Source of the DNA: an uncultured Roseburia sp. | GTDB taxonomy: Bacteria > Bacillota > Clostridia > Lachnospirales > Lachnospiraceae | NCBI GenBank assembly: GCA_900548205.1 | Contig: URJS01000002.1 | Coordinates: 1-64,000 of the forward strand | Length of the DNA: 64,000 nt | Reading direction: 5' to 3' | Part shown: piece by piece, positions 34,834 through 45,299 of the stretch | Layout: each line of letters starts with the position of its first letter | Numbering within the stretch: position 1 is the first letter of the stretch | Made by a program: the position numbers and the translations under genes | The notes under the pieces: generated by a model | What the model saw: the letters and a program-made list of their open reading frames with translations, nothing else | Told to the model about the DNA's origin: nothing | Databases searched by the model: none

Positions 34834-35362
34834 ACAACTCATGAAAGAGGCATAAAAATGACGCCTCCGTCTCCTCAAAAGATCGCTGCCTGTATTGCGG
34901 ACGCGCCGCAAGCTGCGGCTCTTTCTCAAACAGCACCACCCCTTTGAAATGTAAAAACTCATGATACAGGCAGGCGTCGTCAATCCGCTTGACCGTCTGC
35001 CGCTCCTCTGCGGTCAATTCCCCAGACAGATATTTCTGATAGATCATTTCCTGCAGCCGCTTCTCAATACGCTGATATTCCTCCAATTCCGCCTTGACTG
35101 GTCTTGTAATATCCGACAAATACGCCTCGCTCGCATCATGGAGCAGACATGCAAGCTGTTCTCTGATGCTGCGCCCCTCCTCCTTCGCCAAAACGGCGCA
35201 GTCCATGCAATGCTGACCTACCGAATAAAACTGCGGATAATGTCCGTTTGCCCGCGTCATAAGCGACAGCGCGTGCGCGATGTCCTCAATCCGTATCGCC
35301 TCCTGTACAGGTGAAACAGGCGAAAAATGTATTCCCGAAAATGTAATGATCATCTCCTTCAT
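34814..35362 (-). CDS. HD-domain phosphohydrolase (YfbR-like)
   Basis: A 182-residue HD-superfamily protein. The metal ligands are SVGQHCMDCA, LLHDASEAY with DITRPVK following, and RIDDAC. The nearest known type is YfbR-like 5'-nucleotidases acting on deoxynucleoside monophosphates, but the substrate is not certain. AAGGAGAGAGC precedes the ATG, which overlaps the stop of the histidine kinase gene (ATGA), so it is translationally coupled to it. Confidence 0.82.
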   Translation of the reverse strand: MKEMIITFSGIHFSPVSPVQEAIRIEDIAHALSLMTRANGHYPQFYSVGQHCMDCAVLAKEEGRSIREQLACLLHDASEAYLSDITRPVKAELEEYQRIEKRLQEMIYQKYLSGELTAEERQTVKRIDDACLYHEFLHFKGVVLFEKEPQLAARPQYRQRSFEETEASFLCLFHELSNSCLK

Positions 35363-38229
35363 GCTCTCTCCTTTGCCGCTTTTCTTAATGTGCGATAAAG
35401 CACCTGTGTATCCACCGGCTTTGCAATATGACCATTCATACCCGCATTTAACGCCTCACTGACGTCCTCCGTAAATGCATTTGCCGTCATTGCAAAAATC
35501 GGTATTTTCCCTGCATCCTCACGCGCGAGGGAGCGGATCTCCTGCGCCGCCTCATATCCGTTCATAACCGGCATCTGCACATCCATTAAAATCGCAAGAT
35601 ACGTTCCCGGCGCTTCCTGCACAAACCGTTCTACCGCTTCCTTTCCGTTCCACGCATGGTCAACCTCTAAATGAACCAGCTCCAGCAGCTCCCTGACAAT
35701 CTCTGCGTTGATCTGCGTATCCTCCGCTAACAGCACCCGCTGTCCGCCAAAATCATAGGACTCGTTTGTCTCCTGCGGCTCCGCCGCCATGCTTTCGCTC
35801 CCCGCCGGAGCCTCCTGCGCTACAAACGGAATCGAAACCGTAAATCTTGTTCCCCTTCCCTTTTCTGACCGGCAGGTAATATTTCCGCCCATCAGGTTTA
35901 CAAGGTTCTGTGTAATGGAAAGTCCCAGTCCGCTGCCGCCATGACGCTGCGCGGTATCGGGAGCCTCCTGCTCAAACGGACGGAACAGTCTGCTGATCAT
36001 CTCCTTTGACATGCCTTCTCCGGTATCCGTCACGGTAAATTTATAATAAATCTTCTCTCCCTGTCCCGGAAGCTCCTGCACCTTCACAATGACCTTTCCG
36101 CCCTCTGCGGTAAACTTACACGCATTGGAAATCAGGTTGAACAGGACCTGATTTAAGCGCAGGCTGTCCCCAATCAGACAATCGTGCAGGACCTCCTCCG
36201 CATCCAATTCAAACCGGATTCCCTTCTGGCGGCACTGCGTACTGTAAACATCGCCGATGGGACCAAGTATGTCATGAAGCAAAAACGGCTTTCTTGCGAT
36301 TTTTAATTTTTTGCTTTCGATCGCCGACATATCCAGTACATCATTGATAATTCCAAGCAGTACCTTTGACGAGCTCTCAATTTTTTCCAGATATTCAAGC
36401 AGCTGCACCGGTTCCTCGCTGTGATGCTTTGCCAGCTCTGTCAATCCCACGATCGCATTCATCGGCGTTCTGATCTCATGACTCATGCTGGCAAGAAACC
36501 GGCTCTTTGCCTGATTCGCGTTGTTTGCCTGCGCCACCGCGTCACCAAGCTGTATATTTTTTTCTTCCAATCTGCGGTAGCTCTTTCTGCGCGAAATGAT
36601 AAACGCTCCCATCAATGCAAAAATCAGCAGCACCAAAAGAACAATAGCAAAAAAGGAATAACGGAACTTATAGATCACATCTCTCCATGTCATCTGATAA
36701 GCGTTTCTGACTGTATGATTGACCGCAAACTGCGACAGTTCCTTTTGTGTGATCGTCTCAAGACAGCGGTTGAAAACTCCGATCACAAGCTCGTGCTCTC
36801 TGGAATGTGTCGTAACGATCCCTGTCTCCTCCTCCATAAAAAAAGTAGGTAGCACTGCCATTCCCTCGTAATGCGGATTTGCCAGATACGGCTTTAAAAC
36901 ATTGACATTCTGCGCGACAAAATCAGCCTTCCCGTCCAAAATCATTTGCAGACAGTCCTCTGTTGCGCCACACTCTATCACCTCAAACTGCGGATAATTG
37001 CTTTTGATATAATCGTTGAGCGCCACATAATTTGCAGGAATCACCAAGCGGTAGCTGCCTGCATTAGCATCCATATCATATTCGCTGCCGTTTAAGCAAG
37101 CGAGAGCTACATCATCCATATAAAGGGTGTCTGATACAACAAAGTAATCACCGTGAAACTCCGGGTTCTTTACCATGACACCTGCAACAAACACATCCGG
37201 ATTGTGAACGAGATAGTCTGCAACATGCTCCCCCTCAGGAATCATAGTATAGGAAAAGGTAAAGCCGCTGCGTTCTGCGATCAAATTAAGTGTATCGACC
37301 GTGATCCCGGCAATCTCCCCGTTTTCATCCAAATAGGAAAACGGCTTTCTGGAAGGAAACAGCGCAATCTGTATTTCCTCTGACTGCTTGATAAAGGCAG
37401 CCTGCTCCCTTGTCAAAATGACAGACTTCTGCGCCGCTCCATCCTTATAATATTTCTCATACAGCTCCTCCTCAAAGGAAGATCCTGCCGCTGTAATCTG
37501 CCCAAGCGCATCGTCAAGCTCATTGATCAGCTCATCATTCCCTTTTCCCGTCATAAAATAAAATGGGTCCGAGCCAAAGCGGCAGATGACCTTATACCCG
37601 GTTTTTAACGCAAGGCTTCCCATCGCAACGGCATCCACCTCGCCTTGATCCAATGCCCAAAAGCAGTCTGCCGACGTTCTATTATCTACAAATGCAAAAT
37701 CAAACCCCTTCTTTTGTGCAAATTCCAAAAACTCGGTATTCTGATAGCTGTCCTCCAGTACAGCGATCCGCATTCCGTCAAATGCCTCAAAATCATTGTA
37801 GTAATAACGCTCATCATCCTCTCTGGCATAGAGTACGCTCGACTCCGCTCCAATCGAATACTTGGAAAATAAATACTCCTGCTCTCTCTCCGGCGTCCGC
37901 TGCGCATGGCAGAGAAAATCGATCTGCCCCTCCTTCAGCGCCTGCATATGGCTGTTCCATGTGCCAAAGATATATTCATATTCCCAGCCTGTATAAGAGG
38001 CGATCTCATTGAGGTATTCTACGCCATATCCCTCATAAAAGCCCTCCTTCGTTCTTCTGATAAAACCGTCGTAGCCGATATAGCCAATCCGCACCGTGCG
38101 CGTGTGCTCTGCTTCTTCCTCTGCCGCCACATCAACAGGAAAAAATAACGAACAGATAAAAAGTCCCAAGAAAATGACTGCCGCCATTCTCCGGCAGACG
38201 TTCTCCCATACATTTCTGCTCCCTCTCAC
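35359..38229 (-). CDS. hybrid histidine kinase with two periplasmic solute-binding domains
   Basis: A 956-residue BvgS/EvgS-like sensor. A signal sequence (about residues 12-36) is followed by two bacterial extracellular solute-binding family 3 domains (about 45-270 and 285-520), a membrane helix near 545-570, HisKA with the phosphorylated histidine in SHEIRTPMN (about 584), HATPase (about 690-800) and a receiver domain (from about 831) with the aspartate in LMDVQMPVMNG. There is no HPt domain. The start is GTG at 38227-38229 with AGGAGG before it. The two binding domains suggest amino acids or similar ligands; none can be named. It lies in one operon with a nucleosidase. Confidence 0.92.
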   Translation of the reverse strand: MRGSRNVWENVCRRMAAVIFLGLFICSLFFPVDVAAEEEAEHTRTVRIGYIGYDGFIRRTKEGFYEGYGVEYLNEIASYTGWEYEYIFGTWNSHMQALKEGQIDFLCHAQRTPEREQEYLFSKYSIGAESSVLYAREDDERYYYNDFEAFDGMRIAVLEDSYQNTEFLEFAQKKGFDFAFVDNRTSADCFWALDQGEVDAVAMGSLALKTGYKVICRFGSDPFYFMTGKGNDELINELDDALGQITAAGSSFEEELYEKYYKDGAAQKSVILTREQAAFIKQSEEIQIALFPSRKPFSYLDENGEIAGITVDTLNLIAERSGFTFSYTMIPEGEHVADYLVHNPDVFVAGVMVKNPEFHGDYFVVSDTLYMDDVALACLNGSEYDMDANAGSYRLVIPANYVALNDYIKSNYPQFEVIECGATEDCLQMILDGKADFVAQNVNVLKPYLANPHYEGMAVLPTFFMEEETGIVTTHSREHELVIGVFNRCLETITQKELSQFAVNHTVRNAYQMTWRDVIYKFRYSFFAIVLLVLLIFALMGAFIISRRKSYRRLEEKNIQLGDAVAQANNANQAKSRFLASMSHEIRTPMNAIVGLTELAKHHSEEPVQLLEYLEKIESSSKVLLGIINDVLDMSAIESKKLKIARKPFLLHDILGPIGDVYSTQCRQKGIRFELDAEEVLHDCLIGDSLRLNQVLFNLISNACKFTAEGGKVIVKVQELPGQGEKIYYKFTVTDTGEGMSKEMISRLFRPFEQEAPDTAQRHGGSGLGLSITQNLVNLMGGNITCRSEKGRGTRFTVSIPFVAQEAPAGSESMAAEPQETNESYDFGGQRVLLAEDTQINAEIVRELLELVHLEVDHAWNGKEAVERFVQEAPGTYLAILMDVQMPVMNGYEAAQEIRSLAREDAGKIPIFAMTANAFTEDVSEALNAGMNGHIAKPVDTQVLYRTLRKAAKERA

Positions 38230-38247
38230 CCTTCACCTCCTGTCAGC

Positions 38248-39027
38248 CTAAAAGCCGCAAAGCTCCTCTATGTACGCTTCTATAAATTTTTGTCCCTCAA
38301 GCGCCGTAGACTCATCAAATTCCTCTCCGTTGACGATTGAATTGGAAATCATCCGGATCCCGATAAACGGAATGCCAAAAGACCTGCAAAGCTGCGCTGC
38401 CGCAGCCGACTCCATATCCTCCGCAACCGTGTGATAGCGTTCCCGCATAACCGCGATCCAGTCCATCTGATTATTCCACTCATCCGCAGAGCCAAGCACG
38501 CCGCGCGAAGCCTTAAGCGTCGTTTTCACACGGCACGCACTTGCCACCAGCTCCTCATCGCACAAAAAGTCAAACACCTTCCTTGTGCATTTTTCTTTTT
38601 TATCATAAATCTCCAGCGCAAGCGGTTCAAATGCGAGCGGCGAGATTCCTTCCCCCTCTGCCAAAAAACTCTGCATCACTGCTCTCATCGGAACAACCCG
38701 CTCCCCGATCACAAGATCTCCCACATGAAGCCTTTTGTCATGACCGCCTGCGATTCCCTGATTGATCACCGCCTTTGGCGCGAAGGAGGTAATCCCCAAC
38801 ACGGTTGCCGCCGATGCGTTGACCATCCCCTGATAGGTACGGGAAATGATCACCGGCTCGTTTTGACTGCCGAGAAATCCTGTATAAAACTCCCAATTCC
38901 CTATATTGACACACGCTGCCTCTGCAAGACGGCTGATCAGATATGCAGTCTCTGTCTCCATCGCCCCTTGGATCAGAATCGAGGGCTGACTTGTAAAATC
39001 ATATTTTTTCATCAGACATTTCACCAT
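38248..39027 (-). CDS. MTA/SAH-nucleosidase-like protein (PNP/UDP superfamily)
   Basis: A 259-residue member of the purine nucleoside phosphorylase/uridine phosphorylase superfamily, nearest to methylthioadenosine/S-adenosylhomocysteine nucleosidases (AINQGIAGGHD, AEDMESAAAAQL). The catalytic acid of MTA/SAH nucleosidase lies in a RAISD motif; here the same place reads RMISNSIVNGEEF, with asparagine. Purine nucleoside phosphorylases carry asparagine there, so activity may differ from the typical enzyme. Next to luxS, a role in the activated-methyl cycle is likely. The AGGAGG near 39045 is 16 bases upstream of the ATG, and the promoter (39050-39079) may start RNA after it, so translation starts from a very short leader. 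Confidence 0.75.
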   Translation of the reverse strand: MVKCLMKKYDFTSQPSILIQGAMETETAYLISRLAEAACVNIGNWEFYTGFLGSQNEPVIISRTYQGMVNASAATVLGITSFAPKAVINQGIAGGHDKRLHVGDLVIGERVVPMRAVMQSFLAEGEGISPLAFEPLALEIYDKKEKCTRKVFDFLCDEELVASACRVKTTLKASRGVLGSADEWNNQMDWIAVMRERYHTVAEDMESAAAAQLCRSFGIPFIGIRMISNSIVNGEEFDESTALEGQKFIEAYIEELCGF

Positions 39028-39049
39028 TTCTTTCGTTTTTCTACCTCCT

Positions 39050-39079
39050 ACTATACGTTTTTGTGCACTCCGCTGTCAA
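39050..39079 (-). promoter_or_regulatory. promoter of the nucleosidase-kinase-HD operon
   Basis: TTGACA (39074-39079) and TATAGT (39050-39055) on the minus strand with an 18-base spacer. Its -35 lies next to the -35 of the divergent luxS promoter; together GTCAAG and CTTGAC form an inverted repeat around TTTCT. Confidence 0.7.
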
Positions 39080-39086
39080 GTTTCTC

Positions 39087-39115
39087 TTGACGAACCGCGT
39101 ATTCTGTTTTAAGGT
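39087..39115 (+). promoter_or_regulatory. candidate luxS promoter
   Basis: TTGACG (39087-39092) and TAAGGT (39110-39115) with a 17-base spacer; the -10 match is poor. It is back to back with the promoter of the nucleosidase operon. Confidence 0.4.
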
Positions 39116-39171
39116 TTTCATAGAACGAGCGTTTACAAACGCGAAATATCAGGTTACACAGGAGGTTTCCC

Positions 39172-39651
39172 ATGGAAAAAATTGCAAGCTTCACCATAGA
39201 CCATATCCGGCTGCAGCCGGGCATTTATGTTTCACGCAAGGATCATATCGGTGCAGAGGTCATCACAACCTTTGATCTTCGTATGACCTCTCCAAATGAA
39301 GAACCGGTGATGAATACCGCAGAGCTGCATACGATCGAGCATCTTGGCGCTACCTTTCTGCGCAATCACAAGGAATTTTGTGACCGGACGATCTATTTTG
39401 GACCGATGGGCTGCCGGACGGGCTTTTATCTGCTTCTTGCAGGAGATCATGATTCCCGCAGCATCGTTCCGCTCATCACGGAAATGTTTGAGTTTATCCG
39501 GGATTTTAAAGGAGATGTGCCCGGCGCGTCCGCAAAGGACTGCGGCAATTACCTCGATATGAATCTTGGCATGGCAAATTATCTTGCCGCGCGCTACCTG
39601 AAAAATACCCTTTACGTCATTGATGACGCGCACTTAAATTATCCAGTGTAG
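39172..39651 (+). CDS. luxS: S-ribosylhomocysteine lyase LuxS
   Basis: Cleaves S-ribosylhomocysteine to homocysteine and the AI-2 precursor DPD. The 159-residue protein has the metal-binding HTIEH motif in ELHTIEHLGATFLRN, GCRTGFYLL and the cysteine of KDCGNYLDMNL. CAGGAGG precedes the ATG. It is divergent from a nucleosidase that may supply its substrate, with the two promoters back to back. Confidence 0.97.
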   Translation: MEKIASFTIDHIRLQPGIYVSRKDHIGAEVITTFDLRMTSPNEEPVMNTAELHTIEHLGATFLRNHKEFCDRTIYFGPMGCRTGFYLLLAGDHDSRSIVPLITEMFEFIRDFKGDVPGASAKDCGNYLDMNLGMANYLAARYLKNTLYVIDDAHLNYPV

Positions 39652-39687
39652 ATGCCCTGCTTTTGCAGGGTGCTATCTGCATCACCA

Positions 39688-39726
39688 CAGTGTGATCCCA
39701 CGGACGGCTTTGCTTGATAGGGAACG
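39688..39726 (+). repeat. repeat B, copy 1
   Basis: CAGTGTGATCCCACGGACGG then CTTTGCTTGATAGGGAACG. The same sequence with about nine changes lies at 55608-55646 in the ABC-F leader. Here it sits between luxS and hairpin repeat A copy 3. Preceding it a short CCCTGC/GCAGGG hairpin (39652-39671) follows the luxS stop. Confidence 0.6.
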
Positions 39727-39742
39727 TGATCGCCTCTCACGC

Positions 39743-39787
39743 AACAACTTGCGGCACGCTTGGCGAGCCATTCTGATGTCAATAAAA
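39743..39787 (+). repeat. dispersed hairpin repeat A, copy 3
   Basis: AACAACTTGCGGCACGCT, TGGCGAGCCATTCTGATGTC, AATAAAA. It is the most degenerate copy in the outer arms, but the inner stem CGC/GCG and the tail are kept. The tail abuts the terminator shared by luxS and dnaJ, and its AATAAAA gives the T tract on the minus strand. Confidence 0.65.
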
Positions 39788-39841
39788 CGGAGCCGCTGCA
39801 AAGCAGATGATCTCTCTGTCTTTGCAGCAGCTCCGTTTCTT
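39786..39841. terminator. bidirectional terminator, luxS and dnaJ
   Basis: AACGGAGC and GCTCCGTT, then GCTGCAAAG and CTTTGCAGC, pair with one mismatch around a 16-base loop. TTTCTTTT follows on the plus strand and TTTTATT on the minus strand, the latter contributed by hairpin repeat A. Confidence 0.8.
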
Positions 39842-39870
39842 TTGCGTCTCATTGAGCAGCATACACGTTC

Positions 39871-41055
39871 TTATATATCATCGAGAGATTCTTTTAATTT
39901 ATCCATGAATCCCTTTCTTTTCTTTGGCTTCTCCGTACCGGTCGACGCCCGCTCACTGCCTCCCTTATGCAGGGAATTTCCCGTCAGCTCATCAAACTTA
40001 CGCAGCAGCTCCTTTGCCTCTGCGTTCAGATTTGTCGGTGTCTTAATGATCAGCGTTACCATATGATCGCCGCGCACCGTTCCCTTGCTCTGTAACGTCG
40101 GTACGCCCTTTCCTTTCAGACGGATGGTCGTATGCGTCTTTGTGCCGGGCTTCACCTCATAGAGAACGTCTCCGTCCACGGTCGCAATACGGATCTCACC
40201 GCCAAGCGCCGCCTGCGCATAGGAAATCTCTGCGGTGGAATAAATATCACGATCCTGCCGCTGCAGATACGCATGCCTGGATACCGACACCTCTACCAGA
40301 AGGTCCCCTCTCGGTCCGCCGTTCACTCCCGGCTCGCCCTTATCCCGGATACGGATGCTCTGCCCATTGTCAATTCCTGCCGGAATCGAGACCTGAATTT
40401 TCTTTCTGCTCGCAATATAACCTGTTCCACGGCAATCGGAGCATTTTTCACGAACGATCTTGCCCGAACCGCGGCATTCCGGACAGGTCTGTACATTCTG
40501 TACCGGTCCGAAAAACGACTGCTGCGTATAGACAACCTTTCCCTTGCCGCCGCACTTGCCGCACGTCTCCGGCGTCGTTCCCGGCTTTGCTCCCGTTCCG
40601 TGGCATGTCTTACATTCATCCTTTAATACGACTTCAATTTCCTTCTCGCAGCCAAAAACAGCCTCCTCAAAGGTAATTCTTACACTTGTTCTGACATTTG
40701 CGCCCTTCATCGGACCGTCATTTCTGCGTCTGCTTCCTCCGCCGAAGAAATCACCGAATATATCGCCGAATATGTCGCCCATGTCCATACCGGAAAAGTC
40801 AAAGCCTCCGCCGCCTCCGCCCGTGCCGTCAAATGCAGCGTGACCGAACTGATCGTACTGTTTGCGCTTATCCGGATCGCTTAAAACCGCATAGGCCTCC
40901 TGTGCTTCCTTAAACTTTTCTTCGCATTCCTTATCATCGGGATGCATATCGGGATGATATTTCTTGGCAAGGACGCGGAACGCTTTTTTGATGTCCGCAT
41001 CAGACGCACCTTTACTGACACCTAAGACCTCATAATAATCTCTCTTGTCTGCCAT
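39871..41055 (-). CDS. dnaJ: chaperone DnaJ
   Basis: Type I Hsp40 co-chaperone of DnaK. The J domain has the HPD tripeptide ([11 protein letters not shown]), then comes a Gly/Phe-rich stretch ([11 protein letters not shown]), four zinc-binding repeats ([32 protein letters not shown]) and the C-terminal substrate domains; the C terminus is lysine-rich. GAGGAATC precedes the ATG. It is the last gene of the hrcA cluster, 166 bases after dnaK. Confidence 0.98.
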   Translation of the reverse strand: MADKRDYYEVLGVSKGASDADIKKAFRVLAKKYHPDMHPDDKECEEKFKEAQEAYAVLSDPDKRKQYDQFGHAAFDGTGGGGGGFDFSGMDMGDIFGDIFGDFFGGGSRRRNDGPMKGANVRTSVRITFEEAVFGCEKEIEVVLKDECKTCHGTGAKPGTTPETCGKCGGKGKVVYTQQSFFGPVQNVQTCPECRGSGKIVREKCSDCRGTGYIASRKKIQVSIPAGIDNGQSIRIRDKGEPGVNGGPRGDLLVEVSVSRHAYLQRQDRDIYSTAEISYAQAALGGEIRIATVDGDVLYEVKPGTKTHTTIRLKGKGVPTLQSKGTVRGDHMVTLIIKTPTNLNAEAKELLRKFDELTGNSLHKGGSERASTGTEKPKKRKGFMDKLKESLDDI

Positions 41056-41172
41056 AACGATTCCTCATTTCCAAACTCTCATGTATCACATCTTTTTTGC
41101 ATATTCTGCACAGCCCTCTCGTCCTTTATGAGAGAGACCTCAGTCTGCTTCTTTGCAGTTTTCGGCGTGCGC

Positions 41173-41208
41173 ACGGGGCTTTCAGATAAAGCAACCCGAA
41201 AACCCCGT
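41173..41208 (-). other. hairpin between dnaK and dnaJ
   Basis: ACGGGGTTTTC and GAAAGCCCCGT (minus strand) pair over 11 positions, flanked by TTTTGGCG and CGCCGAAAA, which can also pair. No T tract follows, so it is more likely an RNA processing or stability element than a terminator. Confidence 0.5.
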
Positions 41209-41221
41209 ACCGCCAAAACAT

Positions 41222-43090
<1,869 letters not shown>

Positions 43091-43185
43091 CTAAAATAAT
43101 AAAAAGAATCTTATGAATAAGAAATAGCTTCACCAGCGAAACTATCCGCTAAGATGAAAGTAATTACCTTGCTTTATGCAAAAGG

Positions 43186-43842
43186 CTACGGCACAACCGC
43201 CACCATACTATGACGCACAACCGCGTCCTTGTAGGTATAGCCCTTAAGCATCTCCTGTGCTACCACGCCGGATTCATACTCATCGCTTTCCACCTGCATG
43301 ACTGCATTGTGAAAATCAGGGTTAAATTCGACTCCGACAGCTTCAATCGGCTTAACGCCAATCGCCTCCAATTCCGTGAGCATCTGCTTATAAACCTTAT
43401 CCATGCCGACAACAAACGGATCTTCTTTATCCTCCTCATCAACCATCGTAAAGCCTCGCTCAAAATTATCAATGACCGGCAAAATCTTCTCAATGATACA
43501 CTTTGCTCCCATATCGTACATCTGTGTCTTTTCCTTTTCGGTACGCTTACGGAAGTTTTCAAACTCTGCCATCTGACGCTTCAGCTTATCGCTCAGCTCC
43601 TCGATCTGCTCGTCTTTTTTATCCTTCTTCTTTTTAAAGAAGCCTTTTTTCGCATCGCCCTGTGTGTCTTTGGATTTATCCGTCTCCTCGGTTTCCTCCG
43701 CCTTCGCGTCCTCTGCACCCTCACTGCAAACGGCTTCCTCCGCAGTCTCCTCCGCCGGCTGTTCCTCCAAAGCTTCCTCGCCCTCTGCCGCCACTTCCTG
43801 CTCTAATGCTTCTTCTAAAATTTCTTCCTGCTTCTCTGACAT
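43186..43842 (-). CDS. grpE: nucleotide exchange factor GrpE
   Basis: Exchange factor that releases ADP from DnaK. The first 80 residues are acidic and repetitive in E and A (EEALEEQPAEETAEE), then a lysine-rich patch, a long dimer-forming helix (QMAEFENFRKRTEKEK) and the C-terminal beta domain with the HNAVMQVE motif. The acidic N terminus is longer than in E. coli GrpE. GGAGGAAG precedes the ATG. Confidence 0.97.
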   Translation of the reverse strand: MSEKQEEILEEALEQEVAAEGEEALEEQPAEETAEEAVCSEGAEDAKAEETEETDKSKDTQGDAKKGFFKKKKDKKDEQIEELSDKLKRQMAEFENFRKRTEKEKTQMYDMGAKCIIEKILPVIDNFERGFTMVDEEDKEDPFVVGMDKVYKQMLTELEAIGVKPIEAVGVEFNPDFHNAVMQVESDEYESGVVAQEMLKGYTYKDAVVRHSMVAVVP

Positions 43843-43866
43843 GATCTTCCTCCATACGAACCTTCC

Positions 43867-44916
43867 TTATGTCTGTCCGTTCTTTCTGTCTAAAATTCCA
43901 TCCAGTGAATTTTTCAGAATCTTTAAATTATCCATCACCTTCTCGTAATCCATCCGCTTAGGACCTACAATTCCGATCGTTCCGCGCACTCCCTCACCTA
44001 ACTCATAGGTTGCTGTCACAACACTGCAGTCCCGCATTGTCTGGATTGGACTCTCATTTCCTATATAAACCTGAATCCCCGTATTTTCCTGCTCCAACAG
44101 GTTTTCAGTTACAAGGCTTGCCAACTGCTGCTTCTCCTCAAAGGTAGAGATCAGCTCGCTTGCTTTTGCAAAATCACTCAATTCTGGATACTTAAAAAAA
44201 TTGGTCGTTCCGCTGGTATAAACACGAATATCCTCGTCCTCTCCCATCGTCTCCGCCACCGTATCGAGCACATTGCTGATGATGTCGCTGTGGATGCCCG
44301 CCTGTTCCTTAAGCTTTGAGATCGTAGCCAGATTGATCTCCTGCAGTGCGAGCCCATTCAAGTTGGAATTAAGCAAAAAATTAAGCTTTAGCATCGTCTC
44401 ATTATCAATCGGCTCCGATACCGGAATGATCTTGTTCCGCACCAGATTCGCCTCTGTGACGATAACCGCCAGAACCTGCGTGCTGTCAACGTTGGAAATC
44501 TGAATGAATTTTACCTTATTGCCATGATAACTCGGCGCGGTGACCATCGTGGCGTAATTCGTGTTATTTGCCAGAATCCTCGCCACCTGCTGCAGCACCT
44601 GTTCAACCTTCTCCGTATGCTCAATGACAAAGCTTTTCATCTCATTGACCTCACGGTTCTTCTCCTCCATCAGGTGATCCACATAAAAGCGATACCCCTT
44701 GTCAGACGGAATCCTGCCCGCCGAGGTGTGCGGCTGAACGATGTAACCCAATTCTTCCAGATCCGCCATCTCGTTGCGGATCGTCGCTGAGCTTAAATTC
44801 AAATCCGTATACTTTGAAATCGTCCGCGATCCTACCGGTTCTCCGGTCTCCAGATAATTTCGGATGATCGCATCCAGTATTTTGGTTTTTCTCTCGTCTA
44901 ATTCCAATTCCTCCAT
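43867..44916 (-). CDS. hrcA: heat-inducible repressor HrcA
   Basis: Represses the heat-shock operon by binding CIRCE, and is itself kept active by GroEL. The N-terminal winged helix (ILDAIIRNYLETGEPVGSRT, NLSSATIRNEMADLEELGY) and PHTSAGRIPSDKGYRFYVD are family hallmarks; 349 residues is the usual length. GAGGAGAC precedes the ATG. It is first in the hrcA-grpE-dnaK-dnaJ order with a CIRCE element upstream, so it is autoregulated. Confidence 0.98.
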   Translation of the reverse strand: MEELELDERKTKILDAIIRNYLETGEPVGSRTISKYTDLNLSSATIRNEMADLEELGYIVQPHTSAGRIPSDKGYRFYVDHLMEEKNREVNEMKSFVIEHTEKVEQVLQQVARILANNTNYATMVTAPSYHGNKVKFIQISNVDSTQVLAVIVTEANLVRNKIIPVSEPIDNETMLKLNFLLNSNLNGLALQEINLATISKLKEQAGIHSDIISNVLDTVAETMGEDEDIRVYTSGTTNFFKYPELSDFAKASELISTFEEKQQLASLVTENLLEQENTGIQVYIGNESPIQTMRDCSVVTATYELGEGVRGTIGIVGPKRMDYEKVMDNLKILKNSLDGILDRKNGQT

Positions 44917-44961
44917 CGCAGTCTCCTCTAATCAGAGTATATGCAGTTTCCTTTCTGATTA

Positions 44962-44988
44962 TTAGCACTCATTCATGTGGAGTGCTAA
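44962..44988. promoter_or_regulatory. CIRCE operator
   Basis: Perfect consensus TTAGCACTC - 9 bases - GAGTGCTAA. It lies about 45 bases upstream of hrcA and just downstream of the -10 box, so bound HrcA blocks transcription. Confidence 0.97.
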
Positions 44989-45002
44989 TATCTTATGTAC
45001 CT

Positions 45003-45031
45003 AAGATAGCACCATCTGTTTTCTTTGTCAA
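45003..45031 (-). promoter_or_regulatory. hrcA operon promoter
   Basis: TTGACA (45026-45031) and TATCTT (45003-45008) on the minus strand, 17 bases apart, followed by CIRCE. Upstream an A/T-rich inverted repeat (AATGCAA / TTGCATT, 45039-45062) may act as an UP-type element. Confidence 0.85.
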
Positions 45032-45130
45032 CAGAGAATGCAACAAAAATTTGCATTTTATTTTTTCTTAATAATTAACCGGCAGACAGCCCCATGAAGC
45101 TCTTGCTTCCGTAAAACAACGAGCTTGCAT

Positions 45131-45177
45131 CACAACGAGCGACACGCTTCGCGTGCCACTCTTATATTAATCGAAAA
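45131..45177 (+). repeat. dispersed hairpin repeat A, copy 4
   Basis: CACAACGAGCGACACGC, loop TTC, GCGTGCCACTC, then TTATATTAATCGAAAA. The unpaired A-A of the other copies is an A-T pair here. A partial second start, AAAACAACGAGC, lies just upstream (45113-45124). The tail leads straight into a terminator hairpin. The 310-base gap between the permease gene and the hrcA promoter holds no gene besides these elements. Confidence 0.65.
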
Positions 45178-45219
45178 GAGCGGGAATACAGCATGACTGC
45201 TGTTTCCCACTCTTTTTTT
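45172..45219. terminator. terminator next to hairpin repeat A copy 4
   Basis: AAAGAG, GGGAA and ACAGC pair with GCTGT, TTCCC and CTCTTT, with one mismatch and one bulge. On the minus strand it would end the exporter operon 80 bases after the permease stop (TTTTCG). The better T tract (seven T residues) is on the plus strand, where no gene precedes it. Confidence 0.7.
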
Positions 45220-45299
45220 CTGTTTATTCCTCGTATTGTCAGATGATAGCTTGTAATTTTAAGCCGCAACTCTCTTTTTATCCCGCATTCCTTCTATAC

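Noticed and set aside
44990..45299. Small RNA gene on the plus strand formed by repeat A copy 4 and the following terminator
   Set aside because: The hairpin with seven T residues fits, but no promoter of reasonable match was found upstream on that strand, so it is left as repeat plus terminator.
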